Positions 9,121 through 20,205 of a DNA stretch of 64,000 nucleotides are shown one piece after another. The notes beneath the pieces are model-generated. The model was not told where the DNA came from. It saw only the letters and a list, made by a program, of their open reading frames with translations, and did not search any database. Every line of letters starts with the position of its first letter. Positions within the stretch are counted from its first letter, which is position 1. The stretch spans positions 20,317,805-20,381,804 of the forward strand of contig OW203736.1 in the NCBI GenBank assembly GCA_934045075.1, in the 5' to 3' direction. Made by a program: the position numbers and the translations under genes. The stretch comes from Yponomeuta sedellus (taxonomy: Eukaryota > Arthropoda > Insecta > Lepidoptera > Yponomeutidae).

Positions 9121-9411
9121 CAGTCCGTTAGCTTTTAGAATATACCTCGGGCTCCGGAGTAAGATTCGGTTTTCACCGAAGTTTTCACCCGTATACTAAA
9201 ACTTTTCTTCACTATTTTGAAATGTTCTGTGTCATATTGTTCCGATATTTCTATTACATTAATATATCCGATTCTATCCGGCCCCCGTGATGGAGTATGG
9301 CCTAACCTTCCTGTGATGCAGGAAGAGACCCGTGCCCCAAAAATGGGAACATACAAGGGTCAATAACACATCCGATAGTAGCCGAGGTATATTCTAAAAG
9401 CTAACAGACTG
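9121..9411. mobile_element. Tc1/mariner-type MITE with a SINE-3 fragment inside
   Basis: TIRs of about 31 bp begin CAGTCCGTTAGCTTTTAGAA and are flanked by TA (9119-9120, 9412-9413). CAGT-initial TIRs with TA duplications are typical of Tc1/mariner. A SINE-3 3-prime fragment occupies about 9277-9362. No transposase is present. Confidence 0.78.
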
Positions 9412-9721
9412 TAAGTCGACATCGTATACATATACTTGTGAGTCCGTTGGAAAGCCGCAGACGAAACAAGACAAGAGACTCTTGCATCCCCCGAGCATAT
9501 TCAGGTTGGCTAACCAAGACCACGGCTCGGACGTGAAACAACAGGGTGTGCAGTAAATAACAGGGCCAGAACAATGGGCCGGGCAAAAACAGGCGCGTGC
9601 TGGCTTGATTTAGTGCCGCGGTTGGACATGGCCCACGGCGAGCTGCATAGCGGGGCTCAGGTATTGTGATGTTATTGGTTAATAGCCGCATAATAATTAA
9701 CACTATCACTAGCTAACTGAG

Positions 9722-9965
9722 AAGGAAAACATCGTGAGGAAACCTCAGTGTCTGAGGTGTTCAAATATCTCAGCGCTTTAATTGTCTAATGTAATACTCT
9801 GATTGTAAAACCGAAGGTCTCGGTTCGATCCCAGGCCGGTTCAAACTGGGAAATGAACTTTTCTAGTTTGTCTCGGGTCTTGGATGTTATCTATGTATTT
9901 TATTGTATTAAATCTATCGTCGAGTTAGCACCTGCAACACAAGTCATTTAGTTGTACTTAGTATG
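9722..9965 (+). mobile_element. SINE-1 3-prime fragment abutting a degenerate SINE-5
   Basis: 9722-9790 has AAGGAAAACATCGTGAGGAA and ATCTCAGCGCTTTA of SINE-1. From about 9792 the sequence follows SINE-5: TGTAAAACCGAAGGTC, GGTTCGATCCCAGGCCGG, AACTTTTCTAGTTTGTCTCG, TTAGCACCTGCAACACAAGT. Confidence 0.7.
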
Positions 9966-10332
9966 TGGCTTCGTATTCGTAATAATATATATTTGATTCA
10001 TCAATCTTTCTTCCTTCATCCTCTCCACATGTCCAAACCAACGCTACATGGAAAAGTTAGGAAATATCTGGTAATTTCCTTTTTTTATGTACAATAAAAT
10101 GTTCTCTATTATCTAATTTCCGGCCACAAATGACGAACAACGATACAGAAAAATTTCAGTAAAACTGAGAAGATATCTGCGATATATGTTAGGATAAGCA
10201 AATAGTAAGTAAGTAGTAATAGTAAGTAAGTAAACAAATTATTTGATCAGAATAATAAACATATAAGGGTAATAACAGACTAACACAAATAGGCAGTTCA
10301 TAATTACTAAAAATTTACCACAACAACATAGT

Positions 10333-10490
10333 TATATATTAAACGGGTCAAATCGTGATTATTTATTAGGTAAAACGTAATTACCTTATTTCCCGACGTT
10401 TCGGCAGCGTTACAGTTGCCGTGGTCTCGGCAATAAGGTAATTACATTTTACCTAATAAATAATCGCGATTTTACCCGTTTTATATATGT
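10333..10490. mobile_element. Penelope-type fold-back tail, about 55-bp arms
   Basis: Left arm (about 10333-10391) AAACGGGTCAAATCGTGATT to ACCTTATT; right arm (about 10428-10490) AATAAGGTAATTAC to ACCCGTTTT. The 37-nt loop holds CCCGACGTTTCGGC and GTTGCCGTGGTCTCGG. The reverse word GCCGAAACGTCGG recurs at 58170 and resembles 3-prime tails of Penelope-like elements. Confidence 0.65.
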
Positions 10491-10547
10491 ATGAGTATCG
10501 CGAATAATTAAGCGATATTCAAATACAACCAAATAAGCTCACAGAAC

Positions 10548-10880
10548 CGCTCGTAGTTCAGTTAAGCAACAACAGGCGTGGTTAGGTGCAGGATGGGTGT
10601 CCGTCCCGTGACTACCGCTGGTGGCATTTTTCCGAGCGCTTTCGTGCTTCCCAAAGCACGCTAACCCGTTGGTGCCGACTGTCATATAATGACAGTCGTT
10701 AAGCCATGTCAGAGGCCTTATGGGCGGCTTGATAACTTCTGTCAGTAAGGCCCGCTACTGTCTTACAATCCTTCTCCGACCTGGACTTGGCCCCCGTAGT
10801 GGAGTATGGCCTTACCTTCCTTCGATGCAGAAAGAGACCCGTGCCCCAGCAGTGGGGCACACAAGGGTTGATATCGAAGC
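10548..10880 (+). mobile_element. SINE-3, nearly full length
   Basis: Runs from GCTCGTAG through GGATGGGTGTCCGTCCCGTG, TTGGTGCCGACTGTCATATA, GGAGTATGGCCTTACC to GGGGCACACAAGGGTTGATA. The protein frames in it are fortuitous. Confidence 0.8.
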
Positions 10881-11139
10881 TCACAGAAATATTTTCTCAT
10901 TCATATTGATATTTACATTTTCAATTACAAAGCTCACTCGTTATATTTACTTGAATATTTTCTCTTTTTTATCCACTCAAGTTTCAATTAAGTTTTCATA
11001 ATAACCTAACAAAGGCCGCTTTGTCTTACAACTCTAGATTAAATATGAATGGTTTAATACCAGCTAAGACTGCAAAGGCTAATTCTGTGCCTTCGAAAAG
11101 TTTCAAACCGTATTTCTGAAAGTGGCTGATCACCAGCAG

Positions 11140-11449
11140 CACGTGTAGTAGGTACGGTGGCGTGAGTGACGCATTTTATGACGCTGAAATGTCAGAAATG
11201 CCGTGAGTCACGTGTTTTGTGACGCTAAAATGTCAGAACAATTATGTACTGGACAGTTGCAACTTTTGACAAATAAAACGTGCGATTAGTGTCATCATAC
11301 CTGGGTAGTATGATTGCATGGTTAGTAAATGAGTCACGAGTTTTGTGACGCTATAATATCAATTAATTACGGAAAGCCACGAATTTTGAAATTTAAAACG
11401 CGCGACTAGCTGGCGTGAGTCTCGTATTTTGGAAATGTCAGTATTTGAC
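11140..11449. repeat. Degenerate repeats of a GTGAGTCACGTGTTTTGTGACG module
   Basis: GTGAGTCACG-TTTTGTGACGCT-AAATGTCAG recurs four times with decreasing similarity, spaced irregularly. A related phrase (GTACTGGA..CAACTTTTGACA) recurs near 39070. Class unknown. Confidence 0.5.
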
Positions 11450-11458
11450 AATTAATGT

Positions 11459-11689
11459 ACGATTATATTATTTTTAATACACTAACCCGTGCTAAGGGCA
11501 ACTTTAAAAACCTATTTAGAGGCTAAAAATTCCACCCATGCCGGGATTCTCAATTTCGGGATTCTAATGGGCGATTCACCCATGAGCCGCCCATTAGCTT
11601 AGTTGGAAGAGCGCTGGCACGGATAGCCAGAGGCCGCGGGTTCGAATCTCGGCATGAGTGGGATTTTTAGCCTCTGAATAGGTTTTTAA
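11459..11689. mobile_element. SINE-2 inverted pair
   Basis: The left side reads the tail in reverse (TTTTTAATACACTAACCCGTG) then AAAAACCTATTTAGAGGC; the right side reads the tRNA core and ends AATAGGTTTTTAA in the opposite sense. Flanks AATTAATGT (11450-11458) and AATTAGTGT (11690-11698) look like a target duplication with one change. Confidence 0.72.
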
Positions 11690-11956
11690 AATTAGTGTTC
11701 GGGAAAGCTATTTAGAGATAGAGAACACTTTAACTTTTGTCTTCTCATGCGAGAGATCTCCCTCGTCCGTCACTTCCCCTAACCCCTCGCGGGAGCTGAA
11801 AGGCTTCGAGAAAAGTTAAGAGGCTTTAAAACAGTACAACGAGGAAAAATTCTTCTTTAAATATACACGCTGAAATCTGTGCGCGGTTATGAAATTTATG
11901 ATTAAAAATGCCTATTTAGACTTGGCCTTTCTATCTACGTAATGAATTGATTTACA

Positions 11957-12229
11957 GTAAAACCTAACTGCAAATTAGGTACTCGGGGCTGCAATAAGTG
12001 ATGCAAATTACTTCAGTCAGATGTTGCTGCCTGTACGTAATACAGAGATTATTGTAAAGAGGTTCGAAATTTCACTGATGTCCGGTAGTCGCATAGCTCA
12101 GTTGGGAGAGCGCTGGCACAGTTAGCCAGAGGTCGCGGGTTCGAGTCCCGGCATGGGTGGAATTTTTAGCCACTAAATGGGTTTTTAAAATTATCCTTAG
12201 CACAGGTTAGTGCATTAAAAAGAATATAA
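11957..12229 (+). mobile_element. SINE-2, intact uninverted copy (273 bp)
   Basis: The best reference copy, flanked by TGATTTACA at 11948-11956 and 12230-12238. Order: 5-prime region (CCTAACTGCAAATTAGGTAC, CTGCCTGTACGTAATACAG, GAGGTTCGAAATTTCACTG), tRNA-like core 12088-12160 with A box (TAGCTCAGTTGG) and B box (GGTTCGAGTCCC), then TTTTTAGCCACTAAATGGG, TTTTTAAAATTATCCTTAGC and an A-rich tail. The anticodon-like stem CTGGC/GCCAG survives; by eye the core is closest to a Thr tRNA. The core sits in the middle, not at the 5-prime end, which is unusual for a SINE. Confidence 0.82.
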
Positions 12230-12238
12230 TGATTTACA

Positions 12239-13990
12239 CAGTGTTCAATAGCATCCAATAGCGTCTTTACTCACAATAGATTAGTGAAGGGACCACTCAT
12301 ACATTCAGACTTTGCAGCTGCCGTGATTTAGACAGGCACGAATGGAAAACTTACACTAAAACCGTTTTAGTACAATAGGAGAGGTAAAATAAAAAAAGGT
12401 AAATAAATGCTACCAAAACGCACCATACAATTCAAACTATGACGTCACTAATTAAAAGTTTTTTTTTTATTTGAGTTATCTCCTAAATTAAAAACTTAAA
12501 AACATTGTACAGAACGCAAAATCGTTACGTTGAATTAAATTCTTTTTTTTGTTTTAAAAAAGCTAGTGCAGCTAAAAGAAAATATTTTTTTTCTTTATCA
12601 TGATCTGTTAGCCTTTCGAATGGGACCGCTGGGCGATTTAGAAATTTTTACCTTAAAAGGTAAAACAGAGAAGCGAGTCCAGCCATTATTTAATCTGTGT
12701 CCGTCCCGAGTCTAAATTGAATTAGTCTAGAACCACACAGTGCCAGCACTTAATACACTCGGGGAATAAACACCGCAGCAAGGCTGTTTACCTTAGCGCA
12801 AAGGGGCCGAGCGAAATGACGGAGATAACGGCGGTTTAGGCTTAGCTCGCATTACGATTTTTCACCTCGCGATTTATCCGAACAAAATCTGTGAGATATG
12901 AAAAACTGAATGCAACGTGTATACTATAGAGCCCTCAGATAGAACCATCTAAAATATTTACATCATGTGATTTAGCTTCATCATGCAACGCCATCTACTA
13001 AACAGAGAAGGAACTAATATAACGCTGAAATAATATAACTGTCACACGCCAACATATTCTATACCTAATTAATTTTATGTAAGCAAATTTATTTGTAGCA
13101 AAATAAATCATTCATTCATAATACTCCTTGAACATGGTCACCAGAATGGTAATCAAACTTAACATATCAAGGTGCGCGCACTTGCCAAAAAAGAATCCCT
13201 TGAAAACAGGACACAAACAAATCATCTGATTATCAGCGAAACCAAATCAACGGTTTTTTTATTCGCAATGTGTGCTAAGCCTTAGATAACCGAACAGAGC
13301 TTTAAGCACGCATTGCGATTGCAAAGAATATCGCATTTTTTTTCTTAGCTAGCATACGATTTTTCACCACGCGAGATAAATATGGTAAATGTTTTAAGGT
13401 GCATGAGTTGCGAAAAAGTAATCGCCCGTTAATAGTTCCCAAACCAAATCAGTACGCGACTTAAAATCCGTGTGAAAAAAATTGCGAATGATTTGTTCCC
13501 AATGATGCTAAGCTTTAAACAACTGAACAGAGCCTATTACGAAAAATATCGCCACGATTAACGGTTTTTTTTTCTGGCGAAATTAAATTGCATACTGATT
13601 TTGTTAGGGAATTATTTTAATGGTAATTGTTAATACTGCAAGTAGATAGCTGTGGTTTTTACATGACAAGAGAGTTCACTGATTGATAGTTAAATGTTCA
13701 AAGAGTTTAACGGCCACAGTGGAAACGGGCCTCACTGAGCATTAGCGTGGTCTGTAAAGGAATAGCCACTACAGAAGTTAGTTTTGCTAAACGGACTTAG
13801 CTCTTGTTACTCGTGGTATAAGAGCTAGATTTGTGTGCAATACCAACACTTTCATAAAGTGGTAAACCTCTTCTACGCTGAAAGCTTAACTGAAATAATA
13901 AAAAATAAATGAAACGTTTCGCACATATGGGATATTCCAACCAATATATTTTTGCTCATTATTTCACATTACAATGTGACTATGAAAGTT
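12239..13990. other. No gene; unclassified repeat traces
   Basis: No convincing reading frame. The words ATACGATTTTTCACCNCGCGA (12850s, 13350s) and GCTAAGC-TT..AACNGAACAGAGC (13275, 13510) each occur twice, so part of this stretch is old repeat DNA. Confidence 0.4.
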
Positions 13991-13992
13991 AT

Positions 13993-14585
13993 GACATCAA
14001 TCCTTGTATGTCCCAACTGCTGAGGCACGGGTATCTTCCTGCAATCGTTGGAAGGTTAGGCCATACTCCACCACGGGGGCCGGGTGGATCTACACGAATT
14101 GTCGCTAATTCGTCATTGTTCTCATTAATCTCTCACAGTTCTCAGCACAACAGAAATGTACTAAGAATACAGTTATTGTCGTTTTAGTATGTAAGTTTGT
14201 CAGTCAACTCCAACTAATATAGAAATAAAAATATCTCTAACAACTGTTGCACTGACAACATAATAAGTGTGACACTTCCAAGGACAATGACGACGACAAT
14301 TTGTGTAGATTCACCCGGCCATGTCCGGGTTGATGGATGATTGTAAGACAGTGGCTGGCCTTGCTGTCAGAAGTTATCAAGCCGCCTCTGCCATGGCTTA
14401 ATGACTGCCATTACGTGACAGCCGGCACCAACGGCTCAAAGTGCCTTGCGAAGCACGGAAGCGGAAAAAATGCCACTAGCGGTAGTCACGAGATGGTCCC
14501 CCATCCAGTACCTGACCGCGCCTGTTGTTGCTTAACCAAAGTAATTGATTCTAATCACTCGGTTCCACTAGGCCACGAGTACTTC
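13993..14585 (-). mobile_element. SINE-3 copy split by a MITE
   Basis: Minus-strand SINE-3 in two parts, 13993-14081 and 14317-14585, contiguous once the MITE at 14082-14316 is removed. Confidence 0.8.
14082..14316. mobile_element. 235-bp MITE with GGGTGGATCTACAC TIRs
   Basis: Starts GGGTGGATCTACACGAATTG and ends with its near complement (CAATTTGTGTAGATTCACCC). GGCC at 14078-14081 and 14317-14320 flanks it; deleting the element plus one GGCC restores the SINE-3 consensus. A 4-bp GGCC duplication does not match a superfamily I can name with confidence. Confidence 0.72.
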
Positions 14586-14984
14586 ATAGATTACTACTTC
14601 GTTTGCAGCATAGATTACTAAAATTGCAAACAACTTATACTTCTATAGTTATATAATGAAAATGAATTAGTTACAATGTAATTGTGAATTATTCAATTAA
14701 TTATAGTTCGATTTCCAGAGTAGTCATGTACCAATGACTTCGTTTTCTAGGCTATGTACATTTGTGAACTTATATTCGCAGTACGACATGCTGCGTTGAA
14801 GGAAACCTGTATACCTGTATTGTATATCTGAAAAATTGTTACAGAAACGGCAGATACAGAAGATAAAATACAATTTTATGGTTTATTGCTGATAGCTATT
14901 TCTTCGAGGCAACCTCAAATTTGAGGATTTGGTTAGGAGAATTAGAATTAAATCATTTAATTAATTAATGACATTTTTTTTTCT

Positions 14985-15335
14985 AGCCTATAAACGACCC
15001 AGGCCTTCTCAGTGATGGAATAGAGGCTTAATTACCTCGCGTGCCCTCCGTGGATTGGCAAGTGGTATTGCTACAGTAACTTTACAAAGGTACATAATTT
15101 AAAAACCTATTTAGAGGCTAAAAATTTCACCCATGCCGAGATTCGAACCCGCAACCTCTGGCTATCCGTGCCAGATAGCCACGGATAGCCAAATTTGTCC
15201 TTAGCACGGGTCAGTGCATTAAAAATAAAAATAGTATAAAGGTACATAACTTAGAAAACAGTCCTTGGTGCATGCCGGCACTGGAAATCAAACCTGGGTC
15301 TCTAGCTTTCGCGGCCATTAGTCCACCTCCGCTCG
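14985..15335 (-). mobile_element. SINE-1-related element (minus) split by SINE-2
   Basis: Left part has AACGACCCAGGCCTTCTCAG, CGCGTGCCCTCCGTGGATTG; right part has TGCATGCCGGCACTGG and a reversed B box (AAATCAAACCTGGGTCTC). SINE-2 at 15098-15237 interrupts it. Confidence 0.65.
15098..15237 (+). mobile_element. SINE-2 inverted pair, 140 bp, 12-bp target duplication
   Basis: Flanked by AAAGGTACATAA at 15086-15097 and 15238-15249. The left 77 bp are inverted (TTTAAAAACCTATTTAGAGG to TCCGTGCCAG), then 16 bp of filler (ATAGCCACGGATAGCC), then the sense tail AAATTTGTCCTTAGCACGGG to the A-rich end. The sense part starts exactly where the inverted part starts in the consensus. Confidence 0.82.
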
Positions 15336-16395
15336 TTGAAGAAATACAATGGGCATTGATCAGGGAGGCATCGATTGTGTTAAAGTGAAAACCAATTCGA
15401 TGAATAGGGATACTGATTACTATTAGGGGTTTAAATAGGTAAAATAAAAACGGATTTTTAATATTTATCGTAAAATAAGGTTCACTTCATTTTTCTTTCA
15501 ATGACGTCATCATTGGCTCTAAAGCGGTAGTTCCATTGCCTACAAATATAAAAAAAAAATTCGTCAACAACAACATTTGTCAAACGTCAACTTTTTTTAT
15601 CATGAATGAGTTCAATGAACGTAGTTCATAATGCCAGTGGTGACGTCATACTTACATAACTTTAAATAATTAATAAAAAAATAATTACATCAAAAATTAA
15701 GAAAATATTCAAATTAGTTTCTTATATTAGTCTATAGATTTATAGAATAAAAATAGATGTGACAATGCCCATTGTATAATACAAATAGCTGTACGTACAC
15801 TATCTATTTCATTGCAAATTTCTTTGGGAATTGCTCGACATATTTTATAGAAAATCGAGGCCAAACTCATACATTTTCCTGTCCGGAAACAATACATTGG
15901 CGAAACGTAGTTCCTATTGAATTGAAGATATCCATAACTCACGCATATTGCCGGTTAGGATGTTAGAGCCATCAGAGGAGTGCTCGAGAAGACGATACTA
16001 TCGACTCTATTGCTAATCCTTTCCGACGTATTTGATAGCAAAGTGACAGAGTGGGATAGCGCAGTTTGCCAAGCATTTACCAGTAGCATTTTCTGAATGG
16101 GAGTTCAGGATGAATGAAACAGGAAGGAGATTGGAGGCACTTAGATTAAGCCAAAAAACGAATAATCGACAATTTGCATTTGCTTAAGAGTTATTTGTGA
16201 GGCATTTTTATTTAATGTATCCGCCGAATTTATTTATATAATACTTTCTTTTTCCTCTGTGATAATAAAAATGGGTCTCAGTAGTCAATAAATGAATTGA
16301 CTAATAGTTATATCATACTTCATCTAATATAGGTATAAAAATCTCTTGTCACAGAGTTTATTATGAACTCAACTCAGATGTTTGTAATTCTTTTG
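15336..16395. other. No gene or recognised repeat
   Basis: A/T-rich sequence with only short, domain-free frames. Confidence 0.4.
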
Positions 16396-16605
16396 TGTCT
16401 CTTCTTATTCTTCTTCTTCGTCGTTTCCTCATGGCTGAGAGACGTGACTAAGGGCAGCTTCCGCCACCAGCTCTCTCCATTGGATTCTATTACGCGCCAG
16501 ATGTATGGCTGCTTGTAGGGCCCTTCCCGAAGCTTTAGCTATTATATCTGACCAACGCGTTGGTGGTCGTCCTCTGCTTCGTTTCCCGTTTGCTCGATCT
16601 TTTGT
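16396..16605 (-). pseudogene. RTE-like LINE, C-terminal end of the reverse transcriptase ORF
   Basis: Minus-strand reading gives RSRGRPPTRWSDIIAKA, then RNRIQWRELV and a stop near 16429, followed by a (GAAGAA)-type tail at 16399-16421. RGRPPTRW..D followed by R..W is the usual C-terminal signature of RTE-type LINE ORFs. Only this end is present. Confidence 0.7.
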
Positions 16606-17109
16606 GTATGTTTGGTAGATCTTTGAATAGATCTTATGATATTTAATATGGCAAAACAACGTTTGTAAGGTCGTCTAGTAACATTATAAACCCACTTCAG
16701 AACCCTTATAAACCCAGCCCACTAAAATGTGTCAAGTTTAAGCTCAATCAACGGGAGCCTTCATAACGAATCGAACCGAGATGTTATTGCCCTAATCAAT
16801 ACCTTCTTCGTAATTTCTGATAGAACCTGAGTAAAAGACGCTCCCATTTAATTTATTGAGTCGAACGGAGCGCGTTGAAACAAATATATCCTGCGAGGCA
16901 TTAATCTTTATAATCTCGCCGTGGAAATTGAGGCTAAAATGGCTCGGCAAAATTAAGGATTAAAGTCTAGAGGAGATTTTCGATGGATGTAGGAAATGGG
17001 CTTAAAATTTTGCAATTTAGAGGCATTTTTCTTGTCCCCGTAAAAGGTTCCAATTTGCTACTTAAAATTAAGCCAGGCAGCCAATTATTAATGTTGGTTT
17101 TACGGTACA

Positions 17110-17313
17110 GATAATTAACATAACATTTACATACAAGCACATACATTGCTTCTGGCCCCACTCTAGGATACCCTGTGTCGTGGGAACCAGAAACAACGAC
17201 ATCACAAACATGTAAACATCCAAGACCTGGGCTTTTTTTTGTTCCCAGCCGGGATTCGAACCCGGGACCTCTTACATGGTAGGCAGACGCGCTACCGCTA
17301 CGCCACAGAGATC
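17110..17313 (-). mobile_element. SINE-4, full length
   Basis: On the minus strand: head with GCGTAGCGGTAGCGCGTC, B box GGTTCGAATCCCGGC, poly-A-like run after GGGAACAAA, body with ATGTCGTTGTTTCTGG and tail ATGTAAATGTTATGTTA. The tRNA-like head is not a real tRNA gene: the acceptor ends do not pair. Confidence 0.82.
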
Positions 17314-17359
17314 ATGCGATCGAGCGAGTAACATAATATGTTACTCGCTCGTATCGCAT
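17314..17359. repeat. Palindrome with 22-bp arms
   Basis: ATGCGATCGAGCGAGTAACA reads back as its complement around a 1-nt centre, with one bulged T on the right arm. It abuts the head of the SINE-4 copy. Confidence 0.7.
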
Positions 17360-17479
17360 CACTTATCTATCGATTCGTATCGCTCGAATCGCTCGTAGCC
17401 CCGGCTGCTTGATAGACCTTAAACGACCCTGAAGTTTAAGCAACACAGTGTGCTTTAAATGCATGGATGGGTAAGCCAT

Positions 17480-17670
17480 CTATGACTTACACTAGTAGGA
17501 TTTTCCCGAGCGGTTCCGTGCTTCGCAAGGCACGCTAAGCAGTTGGTGCCGACTGCCGTCGATAGATGGCAGTCGTTAAGCCAAGTCAATAGCGGGCGGC
17601 TTGAAAACTTCAGTCAGTAAGACCAGCCACTAGTTTTGCAAGCCACCAATCCGGACATAACAGGTTGATG
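17480..17670 (+). mobile_element. SINE-3 fragment
   Basis: CTTCGCAAGGCACGCTAAGC, TTGGTGCCGACTGCC, ATGGCAGTCGTTAAGCC and GGGCGGCTTGA are present; both ends are lost. Confidence 0.7.
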
Positions 17671-17744
17671 ATGACTATGTTTCTAATTAGTTTTTAAGTT
17701 CTAAAGGAGTATTTTGCATATTTTAAACTTTCGCGACTTGTGCT

Positions 17745-17920
17745 TTGTGATGGCTGATTGAGGGTAGTCTGAAACCTTATCAGCCGAAGATGCGAACGGG
17801 TGCCAGCCATCAGTCTTCTCGTGACCACGATGACTGTAACGTCGTCGAAACGTCGAGGTAATTAATAGCAATAAATTACTACGCGATTAAGCCCCGAAAA
17901 TATTCTAACTATGTGTATTT
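17745..17920 (+). mobile_element. Penelope-like tail fragment
   Basis: Contains GTGACCACGATGACTGTAAC and CGTCGTCGAAACGTCGAGG then TAAATTACTACGCGATTAAG. Hairpin plus GAAACGTCG followed by an A/T-rich end is the pattern shared with 10333-10490, 47137-48058 and 58130-58235. Confidence 0.5.
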
Positions 17921-18302
17921 TGCATTAGTTTCGTCGTTACTTTAGCTCAGTCGTTGCTTGTACTGTACACAAACATTAATGTGTATCTCTGCAAATATTG
18001 TGGATGCTTCTGACTTGGATTCACATCATAAGTTTCGACACAGACTTTGTTACTGGTGTATTAGTTGATATATAGGGTACATATCAACTGGCGTTGGCGT
18101 TCTGAAGTAAATATATAATTGAAGTGTACTGCAGCTTGCTATACGATTATTATGCATTTCCTTTTGCACCCGTACAAGGATGATTACCCGCAAGTGCGAT
18201 GTCTCATTGAACTGTCATTATTGATCTATTAAACAGTAAAGTAGAAGTGATTATTGTGCCTCACTTGTTTGATGATAAATAAATATTAAAAGCTGCTAAA
18301 AG

Positions 18303-19140
18303 AAGCCCTCGTGGCCTAGTGGGACCGAGTTATTACAAGACACAAGATACAAGAGCGTCAAATATGGTACATTTGTGATGTTGTAACAAATAGTTTTTCC
18401 GACATATTTTACCTAGTCTAGGCATGCAAATATAAAGAATTAAAATCATTAAATTATTTTTACAAATGAAGATTAAAATATTACATTAAACATTAAATAA
18501 TTTCGTTTTTAAACTATCAGAGCATTGGAATCAATCTCTAGGGTCAAGCAACAACGGCCGGTCAGGTACTGGATGGGTGACCAACCCGTGAATACTGCTA
18601 GCGGCATTTTTTCCGAGCGTTTCCTTTCTTAGCAAGTCACGTTGGTGCCGGATATCATGTTATGGTAGTTGTTAAGCCATGTCAGAGTGCTTAGTGCGAG
18701 TTTGACAGATCCAATCGAATAACTTTACTACCGCGTTAATCGAGCATTGAGTAGTGAGTATAAGTTAACCGTTCAAACTGGCAAAACGCTGTCACAGTAC
18801 AACTCGCACTCGCGTTTATTCGTGTTTTGGCTGGTAAACGTGTTCACTTCTCAACATAAACCATTACAACTCGCACTCAGCAATTTTAATTTCCATACTT
18901 GTCGCTAGGTGGCGCTTCCTCGATGCCATAGAAATATGGGTTTACGTTAACGCGATCGAGTAGTTAAAAAACTCGCACTAAGCACTCTGAGGCCTTATGA
19001 GCGCCTTTATAACTTCTGACCGTAAAGCCCACCGCTGTCATACTACCCTGCCCCAACCCGGACTTGGCCCCCGTGGTGGAGTTTGGCCTAAATTTCCTGC
19101 GATGCAGAAAGAGACTTGTGCCCTAGCAGTGAGGATAATA
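18303..19140 (+). mobile_element. SINE-3 copy with two insertions
   Basis: Three blocks in order: CCTCGTGGCCTAG (18303-18332), CATTGGAATCAATCTCTAGG to AAGCCATGTCAGAG (about 18531-18687), and CTCTGAGGCCTTATGAGCGC to TGCGATGCAGAAAGAGAC (about 18985-19140). The first gap (about 18333-18530) is A/T-rich DNA of unknown class; the second is a MITE. Confidence 0.72.
18688..18984. mobile_element. MITE with TGCTTAGTGCGAGTTT TIRs
   Basis: TGCTTAGTGCGAGTTT at the left and AAACTCGCACTAAGCA at the right, extendable to 21 bp with the flanking CAGAG/CTCTG. It interrupts SINE-3. The target duplication cannot be resolved because the flank pairs with the TIR. The right terminal part recurs in reverse at 63927-64000. 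Confidence 0.75.
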
Positions 19141-19600
19141 TATAGTGCGATCAGTCCTGTTCAATTTCAACAACATTACAGAGTATACAGATTAACTCTC
19201 ACAATAAAAAACATTTTCAAGTGTACATTATACAAAAATTACTCGTAAAGAAACAAATGGCAGTTTCATTACAAAAAAAACCAATTTCTCCTAGTCTACA
19301 GACAGAAACAAGAAACAAATTAGATTAGATTTTCATTTGATAAGGAATATGTTTTGCAAGCCGAAGTAAAGTAAAATTCTGTAGAGTCTAGCAAGCAGTA
19401 AGAATTTATTGCGATACGTTTGTACGTAAAGGCGCGTCTCTTGGGCTGTTCAAATAATACTACGATTCGTAGTTTTTTTTTTGAAGTAAATTGCTACTCC
19501 GATTTTATTTTCTTTATTGTACAAAACAAAACAGATATGTGTTCATATCTCTTTAACAGAAGGTGTTAACCGTTAGACGATATTCGATTCGATATCTAAA
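19141..19600. other. No gene or recognised repeat
   Basis: A/T-rich, no frame or repeat that I can assign. Confidence 0.35.
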
Positions 19601-19602
19601 TT

Positions 19603-19785
19603 CGAACGGACGGACGGACGGACGGACGGACGGACGGACGGACGAACGAAAGAACGAACGAACGAACGAACGAACGAACGAACGAACGAACGAACGAACG
19701 AACGAACGAACGAACGAACGAACGAACGAACGAACGAACGAACGAACGAACGAACGAACGAACGAACGAACGAATGAATGAGTGA
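19603..19785. repeat. Compound tetranucleotide microsatellite (ACGG)n then (ACGA)n
   Basis: About 12 GGAC-phase units followed by about 30 AACG-phase units, ending in ATGAATGAGTGAGTGA. The apparent Thr/Asn/Glu/Arg and Arg/Ser/Phe/Val proteins here are microsatellite translations. Confidence 0.95.
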
Positions 19786-20081
19786 GTGAAAAGGGGTAGT
19801 GCCAGTAAACAATATAATATAAGAGTGATTTATTACATAACCTGGGTTAACTAAATATAATTTAAATACAAATACGTATATAAAATAGCATAAAATATAT
19901 AAAATGAACATGGAACAACTCAAAGAATCGCAGTCTCACCAAGACCGGATTTGTCATACTATTCAAACAGTGTTTGCTTGCAGCAAGCTCGCATGATAAT
20001 TATTAAAAGGAAATAAGTTTTAGCAAAATTTTAGTGTCCTTACAGGGTGTCATGTAGAACAAAAATAAATGCTAATGATTA

Positions 20082-20205
20082 TAATAAGAAGATAAGATAA
20101 TAATATTATTTACTGTACACCAGGAAAAACAAACATAAAGTAATTGATACAATTTTAGAACAATTTCGTCCTAACAACTTACGATGGAGTGTTGCTGGAG
20201 GAAAA
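20082..20205 (-). mobile_element. LINE 3-prime end (minus), degenerate
   Basis: Reverse of the tail GTACAATAAAG..TTATC: here TAAGATAATAATATTATTTA, CTGTACACCAGG and CTTACGATGGAGTGTTGCTG. Same family as 27378-27520, 50752-50905 and 54170-54312. Confidence 0.6.

Noticed and set aside
12088..12160. tRNA-like cores with A and B boxes (also in SINE-4, -5, -6 copies)
   Set aside because: Acceptor stems do not pair and each core recurs many times inside longer repeats, so these are SINE heads, not tRNA genes.
19563..19923. Thr/Asn/Glu/Arg and Arg/Ser/Phe/Val repeat proteins
   Set aside because: Translation of a tetranucleotide microsatellite.
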